DNA from: CADEDV01 sp964412375
Lineage (GTDB): Bacteria; Bacteroidota; Bacteroidia; Chitinophagales; Chitinophagaceae
Length of the DNA: 64,000 nucleotides
Assembly: GCA_964412375.1 (NCBI GenBank)
Contig: CAYPOD010000001.1
Location: 248,001 to 312,000, forward strand
Direction of reading: 5' to 3'
Positions 34,160-44,600 of this stretch are shown in pieces. A program made the translations under genes and the position numbers. Each line of letters opens with the position of its first letter. The stretch's first letter is position 1. The notes under the pieces are model-generated. The model saw only the letters and a program-made list of their open reading frames with translations, was not told the DNA's origin and did no database searches.

Positions 34160-35470
34160 TTAATGTAAAATATTCCTGTCCATTTTTTCCAGTGACACCC
34201 CTTTTGTTTCGGGCATCATTTTCCAGACAAACAACAACTGCAACAGCATCATCACAGCAAAGAAGCCAAAAATGTAGCTGCCCCCGATACTGTTTGCAAA
34301 AAAGGTGAATGTCTGTGAAATCAATGCTGCAAATACCCAGTGTGTCAGCGAACCAAACGACATGCCTGCTGCCCTGACTGAGTTCGGAAATATTTCTGAG
34401 ATGAATACCCAAATAACCGAGCCCTGGCCAATTGCATGTGCAGCAATAAACAGGAATGTAAAAATGGTAAGCCCGCCTTGTATATATCCCGCAAAGGCCA
34501 GCGACATCAGCGTTAGTGAAACAATATAACCTGCCGAACCGATATACATCAATGTTCTTCTTCCTTTGCGGTCAATCAGGTACCAGCCAATTATTGTAAA
34601 CAAAAAATTTACCAGCCCAATCCCTGCACTGGAGAGAAAGGCAGCATCTTTTCCCAGGCCGCCCATTTCAAATACCCGGGGAGCAAAGTAAATGATGGCA
34701 TTGATGCCTGACAACTGGTTGAAAAAAGCCACAAGGAAAGCCAACAATAATGGCCTGGAAAACTTACCGGAAAAGAGCGATTCCTTTTTCTGCTGCACAT
34801 GTGCTGAGCTTCTTATTTCAGCAATCAATGTTTCTGTGTCAGAACCGCATTGCTCAAATACTTTTCGGGCCTCTTCTTCATTATTGCGGTACAGAATCAG
34901 CCAGCGGGGACTTTCCGGTGTGAACAACATTAGCATTGAAAAAAGTATTGATGGAACAGCGATAACACCCAGCATATACCGCCAGTCATTCTCTCCACCT
35001 ACTCCCTGTAATAGGTAATTAATAAAATAAGCCAGTAATATTCCGGCAACTATGTTCAGCTGAAATGCAATGCCCATTTTGCCTCGATGCTGCGGCGGTG
35101 CGATTTCTGAAATGTAAACCGGCGCCACTACTGAAGAAGCACCGACACTGAGACCACCTAAAAACCGGAAAAACATAAAAACATAAATATTCTCTGCAAA
35201 AGCACAGCCCAGCGCTGAAACAAGAAATATAATACCAATGGCGATCAGTGTTTTTTTTCTGCCCCACCTGTTTGCGGGAATACCGCCTAGACCAGCACCA
35301 ACAATTGTTCCATACAAAGCCATGGCAATAGCAGTGCCATGCATCCAGTCGCTGAGGTTCCAAAGTTTTTGTATGCGTTGCTCAGCCCCGGAAATACCAG
35401 CTACGTCCATTCCAAACAGCAACCCGCCCAGTGCAACAGTAACAGACCAAAGAATTAATTTTTTGTTCAT
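34160..35470 (-). CDS. Sugar porter family MFS transporter
   Basis: 436 residues, twelve predicted membrane helices. Sugar-porter motifs are present: GLGGIPANRWGRKKT (between helices 2 and 3), FFRFLGGLSVGASSVVAPVYISEIAPPQHRGKM (helix 4-5), PESPRWLI (before the central loop), and DRKGRRTLMYIG (helix 8-9). Imports a hexose or disaccharide, probably by proton symport. Downstream genes are fructokinase (46-nt gap) and amylosucrase. Upstream lies the remnant of a glycoside hydrolase gene, after which comes a second, unrelated MFS gene. Confidence 0.9.
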   Translation of the reverse strand: MNKKLILWSVTVALGGLLFGMDVAGISGAEQRIQKLWNLSDWMHGTAIAMALYGTIVGAGLGGIPANRWGRKKTLIAIGIIFLVSALGCAFAENIYVFMFFRFLGGLSVGASSVVAPVYISEIAPPQHRGKMGIAFQLNIVAGILLAYFINYLLQGVGGENDWRYMLGVIAVPSILFSMLMLFTPESPRWLILYRNNEEEARKVFEQCGSDTETLIAEIRSSAHVQQKKESLFSGKFSRPLLLAFLVAFFNQLSGINAIIYFAPRVFEMGGLGKDAAFLSSAGIGLVNFLFTIIGWYLIDRKGRRTLMYIGSAGYIVSLTLMSLAFAGYIQGGLTIFTFLFIAAHAIGQGSVIWVFISEIFPNSVRAAGMSFGSLTHWVFAALISQTFTFFANSIGGSYIFGFFAVMMLLQLLFVWKMMPETKGVSLEKMDRNILH

Positions 35471-35495
35471 ACTAATCCCTGTTTAAGGGAGTGCT

Positions 35496-35677
35496 TTAAT
35501 TTACCTGAAATATTGTAGCCTCATACGGTTGTAAAGAACCGTTTGTTGAAGCTGCAGCATAATTACTAATTAGTATCCTTGCTTTCGTTAGAGCTGATCC
35601 TGTATTTATTTTTTTTAGATTACTACTAAACCCGAACAGTAAAAGCACTGCAATAATGGAAAAATAATTCTTCTCAT
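35496..35677 (-). pseudogene. Remnant of what looks like a secreted GH13 alpha-glucosidase/amylase gene: signal peptide joined to C-terminal end
   Basis: On the minus strand, ATG at 35677 begins MRRIIF. After a single-base slip at the TTTTTCC run (182 nt total, one short of a multiple of three) the frame continues as a hydrophobic signal segment (IIAVLLLFGFSSN) and ends ILISNY...GSLQPYEATIFQVN before a TAA. That ending resembles the C-terminal beta-sandwich of GH13 enzymes (SNY...LxPYEAxVF pattern). The catalytic domain between is absent. An internal deletion plus a frameshift explains all of it. It lies between two sugar transporters in a locus that otherwise has no secreted glycosidase. Confidence 0.6.
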
Positions 35678-35690
35678 CCTAACAATTTTA

Positions 35691-37175
35691 TCAATGACCG
35701 CCCCCGGCAGGAATCACTACATTCCCGACCGGTTTTTTTGACCGGATAAATGTTGTAAATAAGGCTGCAATTAATAATAATACACCGGCGAATAAAATGG
35801 CCTTGCCCGGGTTATTACCCAAAAAATGTTTCAGTATATATCCGAATGACACCGTTTGTAGCAGCATAGGTATAACTATCATCATATTAATAATTCCCAT
35901 ATAGACACCATATCTTTCTTTTGGGATATTGCTAACCACCATTAAATACGGAATACCCATCATGCTGGCCCAACCAATACCAAATCCGGTGATGGCAACA
36001 AACAATAAGGCTTTATTTTGAATATAAGGGAAGGCGATAAAACCGATACCTGCTAAAACCAGGCAGAAAAAATGCACCCATTTGGGACTGAATTTTCTCG
36101 CAAACCCAACGAGAGCAAACGCAACAATAAAAGTCACTATATTATACCAGCCATTCACTTCTCCGGCAAGGCTCACTGCTTTTTCATACACTTCTTTATT
36201 CTCCGGGGTGGTATTAAAGACGGAAAGCCCGATGCTTTTAGCACTGTTCTGCCAATAACAAAATAATGCATACCACTGAAACAGGTACACCAAAGACAGT
36301 TGCCACATTATTCCCGGCATTACAGCTATGGCTTCAATTATTTCTATGTTTTGTGCAAAAAGAACTTTTGCTGTTTTATTGGCTTCTACTTTAGCTATCA
36401 AATTCTTTAGCAGACCAGGGACAAACAATGAAGGTACCAGCAATATCAGAATAACAGTATAGGCAATGATGGTAGTTATGATGGAAAGGAAGAACTGAAT
36501 TACCGGGTGTGGCATTCCTTCGTTCTTCTTTTTTATTTCTATCAATTCTTCAGCAGAAGGTGGTATTTCGGGAGTGGTCCGCATACTCCACCAAACAGAA
36601 ACAATGGAACAAACAGCGCCGAGAAAAAATGAAGCAAAAACCCAGGTTGGCAATTTGCCGGAATAACCAACAAATACAACCGGGAAGATGGCTAATGAAT
36701 AGTTGGCCAGTGTTTGCCCCAAACCTGTAAAAAAACTTTGTGCCTGAAAACCGGTTGCCTGTTGTGAAGCATCCAGCTTGTCGGCAACAAATGCCCGGTA
36801 AGGTTCCATGGCAGTATTATTACCCGCATCTAAAACCCATAACAAACCGGCTGCCATCCACAGCTCTGAGCTAAATGGGTAAAGAAATAAAGCGATACTG
36901 CAAAGTACAGCGCCGATAAAAAAATAGGGTTTTCTCCTACCCCAGCGTGGACTCCATGTTTTATCACTTAAAGCGCCGATTATGGGCTGAATAACAAGAC
37001 CCGTGAGCGGCCCGGCCAGGTTCAGCAACGGAATTTCATCAGGCTTTGCTCCTAAAAAATCATATATGGGATTCACAGCGCTTTGCTGCAGTCCGAAACT
37101 GTATTGAATCCCAAAAAAACCCAGGTTCATATTGATGATCTGGCCAAAACTCAACCTGGGTTTTTGTAAAGACAT
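35691..37175 (-). CDS. MFS sugar transporter, SLC45/GPH-like
   Basis: 494 residues from the ATG at 37175. In-frame codons exist further upstream (to 37271), but the DNA there holds the operator-like palindrome and the ATG is preceded by the same 15-nt block as susC. About twelve membrane helices; GFFGIQYSFGLQQSAVNPIYDFLGA in helix 1 and IGALSDKTWSPRWGRRKPY between helices 2 and 3 are characteristic of the sucrose/maltose-type carriers of the SLC45/SUT group. A large loop (about 210-250) follows. Likely sucrose or maltose import by proton symport, supporting the amylosucrase in this locus. Confidence 0.87.
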   Translation of the reverse strand: MSLQKPRLSFGQIINMNLGFFGIQYSFGLQQSAVNPIYDFLGAKPDEIPLLNLAGPLTGLVIQPIIGALSDKTWSPRWGRRKPYFFIGAVLCSIALFLYPFSSELWMAAGLLWVLDAGNNTAMEPYRAFVADKLDASQQATGFQAQSFFTGLGQTLANYSLAIFPVVFVGYSGKLPTWVFASFFLGAVCSIVSVWWSMRTTPEIPPSAEELIEIKKKNEGMPHPVIQFFLSIITTIIAYTVILILLVPSLFVPGLLKNLIAKVEANKTAKVLFAQNIEIIEAIAVMPGIMWQLSLVYLFQWYALFCYWQNSAKSIGLSVFNTTPENKEVYEKAVSLAGEVNGWYNIVTFIVAFALVGFARKFSPKWVHFFCLVLAGIGFIAFPYIQNKALLFVAITGFGIGWASMMGIPYLMVVSNIPKERYGVYMGIINMMIVIPMLLQTVSFGYILKHFLGNNPGKAILFAGVLLLIAALFTTFIRSKKPVGNVVIPAGGGH

Positions 37176-37187
37176 AAGCAATCGTTT
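37176..37187 (-). promoter_or_regulatory. LacI-type operator candidate at the MFS start codon
   Basis: Minus strand AAACGATTGCTT, directly abutting the ATG at 37175. Together with the start codon it is identical over 15 nt to the start region of susC (49681-49695). AAACGATTGC differs from the half of the palindrome at 37251 (AAACGTTTGC) by a single base and has the central CG typical of LacI-family operators. Confidence 0.5.
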
Positions 37188-37250
37188 ACCTGCTCCTAAA
37201 ATAAACAATTGCATTTCGCCTTTCACTAACCGATTGTATATCAAAATGCT

Positions 37251-37262
37251 GCAAACGTTTGC
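37251..37262. promoter_or_regulatory. Perfect LacI-family operator-like palindrome
   Basis: GCAAACGTTTGC, a perfect 12-nt palindrome with the central CG of LacI/PurR-type operators. It lies 76 nt upstream of the MFS start at 37175 and would bind a LacI-family regulator not encoded in this window. Confidence 0.6.
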
Positions 37263-37347
37263 TGTGAGCAAAAAACCAATAACAGCATGGCAGTATCCGG
37301 CTGCCTCATTATCTTCACCAGCCTATTAAAGTATTCATTCCTGCATC

Positions 37348-38292
37348 ATGAAAAAGATCTATTGGTTGCTTGCTGTTTTAATATCCGGGACTGCTATTTG
37401 GTTTATATTTTTTTATTCTTTCAGGGTTTCGCAATCCGTTAAGGTGCCTTATACAATGTTCAAATCAGCCGAACAGTTCAATGCGGTTAAAAACCTGGTA
37501 AAGTGGTATATCCCTTTTACACCAACCGACACTGCTGGTATTACCAATAAGGATGACAAACAAATGGTCAGCTCAGGGGACCACGGTGCCGAACTCAGTA
37601 ACATATCCATGTTTAGTGCCGTAGTCAATGCCAATCATAAAAACAACAAAAAAGCATTTACTTTTTCTGCTATTACAGACTCGCTGGATCCATCGTCCTC
37701 CGTTATCAGCCTAACATACCGCACTACATTATTCAATAAGTGGTTTGCAAAATCAGTATTGGAGAAAAACGCTGAAAAAAGTCTTGAAAACCTGAAAGAT
37801 TTCATGACGGATACCCGTCGCTTCTATGGTTTTGAAATTGCAGTGGTGCCGGTTGAAGACACCGCCTTTCTTTTTAGCCGTGTTACGGTGCCGGTTGCAG
37901 AAAGAAAATCAGCAACCATTAAGATTTATGAAAAACTGATTGCGTATGCCGAAAGTAAAAAAGCCGGCTATAACGGCACCCGTATTTACTATACGCTGAG
38001 ATCAGGTAATGAAATAACCATATTTGCCAGTATCGGGGTAACGAATGAAATTGAAATACCTGCGAACAGTGATATTGAATACAAGCGGATGCCCTTTGGA
38101 AAAAATCTGCTGATGGCCAACTACCAGGGTCCTTTCGGGGAGAGTGGCCGGGCATTTAAAGCTCTTGAAGCTTTCAAGGCTGATCATTCCATGACAAGCA
38201 TGGCCATCCCATTTCAGAAATTTATGAGTGATGGCTATGATTTTGATGACGACCAGATGGTGCAACTGAAGGTGTATTACCCGGTGTTTTAA
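37348..38292 (+). CDS. Membrane-anchored protein with GyrI-like effector-binding domain
   Basis: 314 residues with an N-terminal membrane helix (6-26) that probably anchors the protein in the inner membrane. The middle (50-140) could be SRPBCC-like. Residues about 155-314 resemble the GyrI/SOUL-like ligand-binding fold (VVPVEDTAFLFSRVTVPV opening, MANYQGPFGESGRAFKALEAF near the end, and a closing VQLKVYYPV strand), which is used as the effector domain in BmrR/AraC-type regulators and alone in binding proteins. Its role is unknown. It is the only plus-strand gene in this cluster and its stop overlaps the end of the CRTAC1 gene by 4 nt. Confidence 0.65.
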   Translation: MKKIYWLLAVLISGTAIWFIFFYSFRVSQSVKVPYTMFKSAEQFNAVKNLVKWYIPFTPTDTAGITNKDDKQMVSSGDHGAELSNISMFSAVVNANHKNNKKAFTFSAITDSLDPSSSVISLTYRTTLFNKWFAKSVLEKNAEKSLENLKDFMTDTRRFYGFEIAVVPVEDTAFLFSRVTVPVAERKSATIKIYEKLIAYAESKKAGYNGTRIYYTLRSGNEITIFASIGVTNEIEIPANSDIEYKRMPFGKNLLMANYQGPFGESGRAFKALEAFKADHSMTSMAIPFQKFMSDGYDFDDDQMVQLKVYYPVF

Positions 38293-41200
38293 TTCTTTCG
38301 CCTAATCAGCAAAAGGCTGTCACTATTGCGGCCCAGCAACCATCCTTCACTGCCGGCAGCGAGCTGAATGTGGCGGATTTTTCTAATTTCCCCCTTAACG
38401 GTGAGACCGTTGATTTGTTCATAGTGGAAACTGCCTTTCCCATTGTTGATCAGCACTGATCCATAGTCTGCATCATAGCGTCCCATCTGGATATTATAAG
38501 GATAAAAATTTCCGCCCAGCATTATATCCGGGTATGCATCACCATTTACATCAGCAATTGCTGCATCTTTATAGGAAGTAAGCTGCGCCTGCCAGGGAAG
38601 CGGTTTCAGGCTGAATTGGAAGTTTCCCTCATTCAATAACAGTGCATTGGCAAAATAATCTGCCGAATATTGTACGGCCGCTTTTAGTTTACCTGGTTCA
38701 AACACTTCTTTCAGATTTGCTTTGGCAAAATCTTCTGCATACAGAAATTTTTTCTTTAGCGAAGGCATTTGCTTTTCCAGGTCGGCCTTATTGGCAAAAG
38801 GAATTTCCCTGCCATCAATAAAATAACTCAGCACTTGTTCTTTTTTCCCGTTACCGTCAAAATCATAGTAATAAAACCTGACCGGCTGCTGAGCAGTTGC
38901 ATGAAAACGGCTGTTCCATCCCTGGTTGCCGGCAATAAAATCAAGATCACCGTCATTGTCTATGTCAACAGGAAGAATAAAATTCCACCAGCCTTTTTGA
39001 GGCGCTAAGTATTGCTTCCTGAACTTTCCTTTGTCATTTATAAATGCACAAATGCCATCCCACTCCAACGCCAGCACCAGGTCCTTATCCCCGTCATTAT
39101 CGGCATCTGCCCAAACCGCATGTTTCACAAAACCAATAGCAGAAAGATCCGGGGCTAATGTTGACGCAGCATCGGTAAAATTTCCTTTGCCATCATTGAG
39201 CAAAAGATAAGAAGGCGGAACAGTGCCATAGTCCCAGGGCAATGCCCTGCCACCGATAAAAACGTCCATATATCCATCACCATTCACATCTGCAGGTGCC
39301 ACCACCGAAGCCGACACAACCATCATCGGAAAAGCGTTTTCATTTTTGGTTAAACTCCCTTTCCCGTCATTGATATACAAACGGGGCATCATCCATTTTG
39401 TATCCCCATAATATTCATTACCACCACTGGCCACCAGCAGATCGGGGAAGCCGTCATGGTTCATATCTGTCCAGCAGGCGTCCACATCTTCATAGGTGCT
39501 GTCGACGTCCAGCGCTGGTTGTGCCAGCTTTTTGAACGACCCGTTCTGTTGTTGTAAAAAAACAGCCGGCTTCTCCCACTTCACTGCCCCTACAAAAACA
39601 TCCTCCAGCCCGTCGCCATTGATGTCGGCCACGGCCAGTGCGGGCCCTTCTCTTGAAACCATAAATGGCATCAGCGGTTCCCGGTCAAATTCGTTGAAAT
39701 TGTTTTCAAGATGCAGGAATTGCAAACCAGACTGCCTGCTTATTTCCTCAAAACGGTATGCTTTTCTTTCACTGAATTTTTTTAGAAGAGCATACTCAAA
39801 CTGCGGCAAATCTTTTTGCCAGGCAAAAGATAAAACAGCGCTGTCAGCAGGAAGCGAGAACTGTTGAAAACTGTTATCAGGCCATATTAAAAAAGCGGAG
39901 TCAACCGGTTTGTTTCCCCATGCAATGGTCAAGGGTATTTCCATAGAAGACTGAAAACCCCTTGCTGCATATTTTTCAAAAGTATGCAGGTTGCCATCTG
40001 AAAAAACAATCACTCTTGCACCAACCGCATTGCGATTACCTTTATTGCCTTGCAATTGTAAGCGTAGGGAAGGTTTTGTTTTGTCATCATTACTTTTGTT
40101 ACGGTAAATCAATACCGGCTCGTCAATATTATTGACCACCACATCAAGATCGCCATCATTATCAAGATCCGCATACAAAGCGCCGTTGGAATAGGTATCC
40201 CGGTTATTAAATACTGATTTTCCAACATCTTCAAAAGCTGCCTCGCCTTTGTTCAGAAAAAAACGGTTAGGCAATTTGATCTGCGGAAATTTATCAATCA
40301 GTGTCATATCACTCTCTCCCATCTTGTTGGCCCTGATCTTGGCCTGTATTTCATCATTGGAAACATAATTGACATAATCAATATCATTGAGACGTTTGGG
40401 AATTCCGTTGGAGACAAAAAGATCTTTCTGTCCATCGTTATCAAAATCGAACAGCAACGTGGACCAGGACCAGTCTGTAGCATAGACTCCTGCATAGAGA
40501 CCGATTTCACTGAATAAAGCATCGCCCCTGTTTAACTGCAGGGTGTTGCGGGCATACTGATGATTGTAACCGTGCCTGATCTTTATCTGAAAAGTATTGT
40601 ACTCATCTTCACCCAATGACCGGCGTAAAATATACGGATCAGAAGGCAGCATATCAGCAGCCACAATATCGGGCCAGCCATCATTGTTGATGTCAGCTGC
40701 ATCCACCCCCATGGAAAACTGGCTGCTATGCATGATCCGTTGTGTCAGTTCTTCCGAAAAACCTCCTTTTCGGTTGTTGAGGTAGAGATAATCGTTTTCA
40801 TGAAAATCGTTGCCGATGTACAGATCGGGCCAGCCATCAAGATTAAAATCAGAGACAACAACTCCTAAGCCATAGCCAATAACGGAGCGGTTGATGCCTG
40901 CTGTTGCTGACACATCTGTAAACACACCATTATCATTCCGGTAAAGCCTGTCACCGGATAATGAATCACTGCTGTTTTCATAATTCGACCTGGGCAAAAA
41001 AGTGCTGTTGTAGCGTAACGAATGATTCAGCAGGAACATATCCAGGTCGCCATCCATGTCGTAGTCAAAAAATGCGGCATGGGTGCTAAACCCCGAAAAG
41101 TCCAAGCCATACTGTTTTGCCTGTTCTTCATAATAAGGAACGCCATTTTCATTGATACCTTTACAGATGAGCAACTGGTTACTGCTTAGCAGTGTTTCAT

Positions 41201-41630
41201 ACCGGCCCACCCGGCACACATAAATATCCAGTAAGCCATCATCGTTCACATCAGCAACAGACACTCCTGTTGACCATCCGCCATCGGCTGGTATTCGGGC
41301 CTGGTCTGTTGCATCGGAAAACTGCAGGTTGCCCTTGTTGAGGTATAATTTGTTTTGTCCCTGGTTGGAAGCAAAAAAAAGATCAATCAACCCGTCATTA
41401 TTAAAATCACCTGCTCCCACCCCGGCGCCATTGTAGAAATACATATAGCGGAGCATGTTGAAATCCGGGCGGGGTGTCAGTTGGTTGGCAAATGAAATAC
41501 CTGTTTGCCGGTGATCCAGCGCCTCAAACAGTGCCGGTCCGTTATTTTCCTTTTTTTCGTTACAGGCCAATAAAAACAGAAAAGCAACAACCGGTATCAA
41601 ACAATATGGTCGCTTGAAAACTTTTTGCAT
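38289..41630 (-). CDS. CRTAC1-type VCBS/FG-GAP repeat lipoprotein with ASPIC/UnbV domain (copy 2)
   Basis: 1113 residues. Lipobox LLAC (Cys23) puts it in the outer membrane. Residues about 60-490 and 640-1090 contain calcium-binding FG-GAP/VCBS words of the form DxNxDGxxD (DFNNDGLIDLFF, DYDMDGDLDMFL, DINGDGLEDVFV, DIDNDGDLDFIAG), as in integrin-like beta-propellers. Between them, near 520-600, lies an ASPIC/UnbV domain (VGARVIVFSDGNLHTFEKYA...GFQSS). It is a paralogue of the next gene, 14 nt upstream. The pair sits behind susC-susD. Function unproven; surface binding of sugar or calcium-dependent adhesion are guesses. Confidence 0.88.
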   Translation of the reverse strand: MQKVFKRPYCLIPVVAFLFLLACNEKKENNGPALFEALDHRQTGISFANQLTPRPDFNMLRYMYFYNGAGVGAGDFNNDGLIDLFFASNQGQNKLYLNKGNLQFSDATDQARIPADGGWSTGVSVADVNDDGLLDIYVCRVGRYETLLSSNQLLICKGINENGVPYYEEQAKQYGLDFSGFSTHAAFFDYDMDGDLDMFLLNHSLRYNSTFLPRSNYENSSDSLSGDRLYRNDNGVFTDVSATAGINRSVIGYGLGVVVSDFNLDGWPDLYIGNDFHENDYLYLNNRKGGFSEELTQRIMHSSQFSMGVDAADINNDGWPDIVAADMLPSDPYILRRSLGEDEYNTFQIKIRHGYNHQYARNTLQLNRGDALFSEIGLYAGVYATDWSWSTLLFDFDNDGQKDLFVSNGIPKRLNDIDYVNYVSNDEIQAKIRANKMGESDMTLIDKFPQIKLPNRFFLNKGEAAFEDVGKSVFNNRDTYSNGALYADLDNDGDLDVVVNNIDEPVLIYRNKSNDDKTKPSLRLQLQGNKGNRNAVGARVIVFSDGNLHTFEKYAARGFQSSMEIPLTIAWGNKPVDSAFLIWPDNSFQQFSLPADSAVLSFAWQKDLPQFEYALLKKFSERKAYRFEEISRQSGLQFLHLENNFNEFDREPLMPFMVSREGPALAVADINGDGLEDVFVGAVKWEKPAVFLQQQNGSFKKLAQPALDVDSTYEDVDACWTDMNHDGFPDLLVASGGNEYYGDTKWMMPRLYINDGKGSLTKNENAFPMMVVSASVVAPADVNGDGYMDVFIGGRALPWDYGTVPPSYLLLNDGKGNFTDAASTLAPDLSAIGFVKHAVWADADNDGDKDLVLALEWDGICAFINDKGKFRKQYLAPQKGWWNFILPVDIDNDGDLDFIAGNQGWNSRFHATAQQPVRFYYYDFDGNGKKEQVLSYFIDGREIPFANKADLEKQMPSLKKKFLYAEDFAKANLKEVFEPGKLKAAVQYSADYFANALLLNEGNFQFSLKPLPWQAQLTSYKDAAIADVNGDAYPDIMLGGNFYPYNIQMGRYDADYGSVLINNGKGSFHYEQINGLTVKGEIRKIRHIQLAAGSEGWLLGRNSDSLLLIRRKN

Positions 41631-41644
41631 CTGTGTTTTCCCTT

Positions 41645-44600
41645 TTACGGATTTACTTTATTCTTTTTTAATTGATACAACAAAGGCTTTTCATCATTCT
41701 GTAAAAACAAAAAATGTTTGCCGGCAAATGCATTGATCTCCTCAATCTTATTCACCTGTCCCCTGATTTCCAATCCAGATGCGGAAACTTCCTGCCATTC
41801 CCACTGCCTGTTTCCTTTGTTGAGCAAAAGATGACCATAACTGCCATCCACTCTTCCAAACTGTGGCTGGAAATAAAACTGGTTACCTGCCAATACAAGA
41901 TCAACCTTGCCATCACCGTCTATATCCGTCACCCTGATCGCATTGACACAGGATAGCTGAACATTTAAGGGCAGTTCCTGCACTTCAAACTCACCGTTTC
42001 CTTTATTATATGCGATAGAGGATGAAGCATAGTTGAAAGTATTGACAGAAGCTCTTTGTAATGCTTCTTTTGGAAATAACTGTTGTACGGTTCTTTTGCC
42101 ATATTCTTCATGCCGCAGGTTTTGCTTTTTCAAAGAGGGCATTTGCTCTGTGAGTTCCCTTTTAAGGAATACCGGCATGTCTTTTTTATTTATCGTTCTT
42201 GTCATGATCTTATCGGCTGTTCCGTTATTGTCAAAATCACTGATCCAGAGTTTCACCGGTTCATCAGCGGAAGGACGCAGGTAACAGTTACCGCCAATGT
42301 TGCCTAAAACAAGATCAGCCTTTCCGTCACCATCCAGGTCAGCAGCGCTAACAGATTGCCACCAGCCTTTCAAACCGGTCAGGTTTGATTCGATTATTTT
42401 GAAACGATTATCCTGTACGGCAATTATGAGTGGTGACATCCATTCTCCTGCAAGCACCAGTTCCGGCTTTCCATCTCCTGTTATATCTGCCAGTGTGGCA
42501 TCCGTGATCATCCCGAATTTTTCCGAAGCTACTTTTGAAAAATTTCCTTTCCCGTCATTCAGCAGCAAACAACTTTCAGGTGTCAAACCGTATTGCTGGG
42601 GCACACTGCGGCCACCGGTAAACAGGTCCATATCACCATCCCCGTCTGCATCCCATGCCAGTACTACTGCGATGTTATCAGCATTGGCAGGTAGTGAAAC
42701 ATTCATTCGCTGAAAATTTCCTTTCCCATCATTTTTATAAAGCCGGTGCTGCAGCAAATCACTACCCGGTGGCTGCGCATTGCCGCCTGCTGCAACAAAA
42801 AGATCGGCATACCCGTCACCATCCGCATCAAAAAAAACTGCCGCCACATCTTCAAACTGCCTGTCTGAATTAAATACCTCTATTGCTTTTTTATAAAACG
42901 CTCCATTTGCATTTTGCAGGTATAACTGACCGGGTTGACCGGCAGCACCTCCAATGAAAACATCTTCTATTCCATCACCATTCACATCAGCTACCGCTGC
43001 ACAGGGACCTTCACGGGAAAGCATCACCGGTATGTTTCTCTCATTATAAAAGTCTATGAAATCATCTTCGTTGTGCTTCTCAAAAAAACCATTTTCCGCT
43101 TTTGCCAGCAAAGGGTTCACATTCGCTTTGGCGGGAATTGTAATCGTTTCACCATCCTGCTTTGAAAACTCATGCAGCTTGTTGATTGCCGGCTTTACTA
43201 TTCTTTTTGATAAACCATCCGGCCAGGTGATGACCAGGGAATCAGCAATGCCTTTGCCCAGTCCAATTAACTGTTTATAATCCACTGAAGACTGAAAGCC
43301 ACGGGTGGGTATCACCTCCCTGTATAAAATTTGCCCGTCACAGAAGACAGTGATTTTACTACCGACTGCAAAACTGTTTTTCCCCTCCCCTTTCAGCAAA
43401 ACGCCGATATAATTATGCTCTTGCTGCTCCCGGCTTTGGTTGCGGTAAATAAATGCAGGCTGATTCACATTGCTGACAACCAAATCAAGATCGCCGTCGT
43501 TGTCCAGGTCGCCGTAAGCAGAGCCATTAGAAAAAGAAGGTTGTGCCAAACCTGTTTCATCAGCAGCGTCAGCAAACCGAAGTCCACCTTTATTGAGGAA
43601 GAAATGATTCGGCACCGGCCGCGATGGCATTTTATTTACGATAGCGTCAAACTGCTCCTTTTTTCCTGTCATCACCATATTCTGAATCACATCATTGGCA
43701 AAAAATTCTATAAAATCCTGGTCCGTTACATCATGATAAATACCATTGCAAACAAAAATATCCTGCAAGCCGTCATTGTCGGCATCAAAGATCAACCCGC
43801 CCCAGCTCCAGTCAGATGCTGCCACTCCGCTGAAATAAGCAGTTTCCATGAATTTGCTGTTGCGGTTATTTACCTGCAGGGTGTTCTGTGTGTATTGATT
43901 ATAAAAACCGGATTTCTGTTTCAGCCTGAGCACATCAATGTTGTCAAATGAAGTAGTAGTTTTTAACCGGTAATCATCTGCCGGCAACATATCGGTAGTG
44001 AATATGTCCGGGTAGCCATCATTGTTTACATCGGCCATATCAGCTCCCATGGATGAATGACTGATGTGCTGCGCCCATTCTTCCATTTCATCTTTAAAGG
44101 TTCCGTTGCGCTGGTTGATATAGAGATAATCTCTTTCAAAAAAGTCATTGGATACATAAATGTCCGGGTAATTATCTCCATTCAGGTCACCAACGGTTAC
44201 TCCCAGGCCAAAACTGATCAGGCTGCCATAAATGCCGGCATCATTACTGACATCCACAAATTTGCCATCATCGTTCCGGTAAAGATGATCGCCGCCACCT
44301 TTGAGAAAATCAGCTACCGGCCAGTCCGGAGCCCTCAGCCCTCTTTTGTTTGCATAATTTAGTGTATTGACCGGTATGAAACTGTTGTTGATGATAAAAC
44401 AATCGAGATCACCATCAAGATCATAATCAAAAAAAGCAGCGTGGGTCGTATACCCTCCCTCGTTAGTCAATCCATACTCTTCGGCCTTATCTGTAAAAGT
44501 CAGGTCCTTATTATTAATAAATAACTGGCAGCGGGGTTTACGGCCATCAACATAACCGGCATTGCAGACAAAAATATCCAGCCAACCATCATGGTTGATA

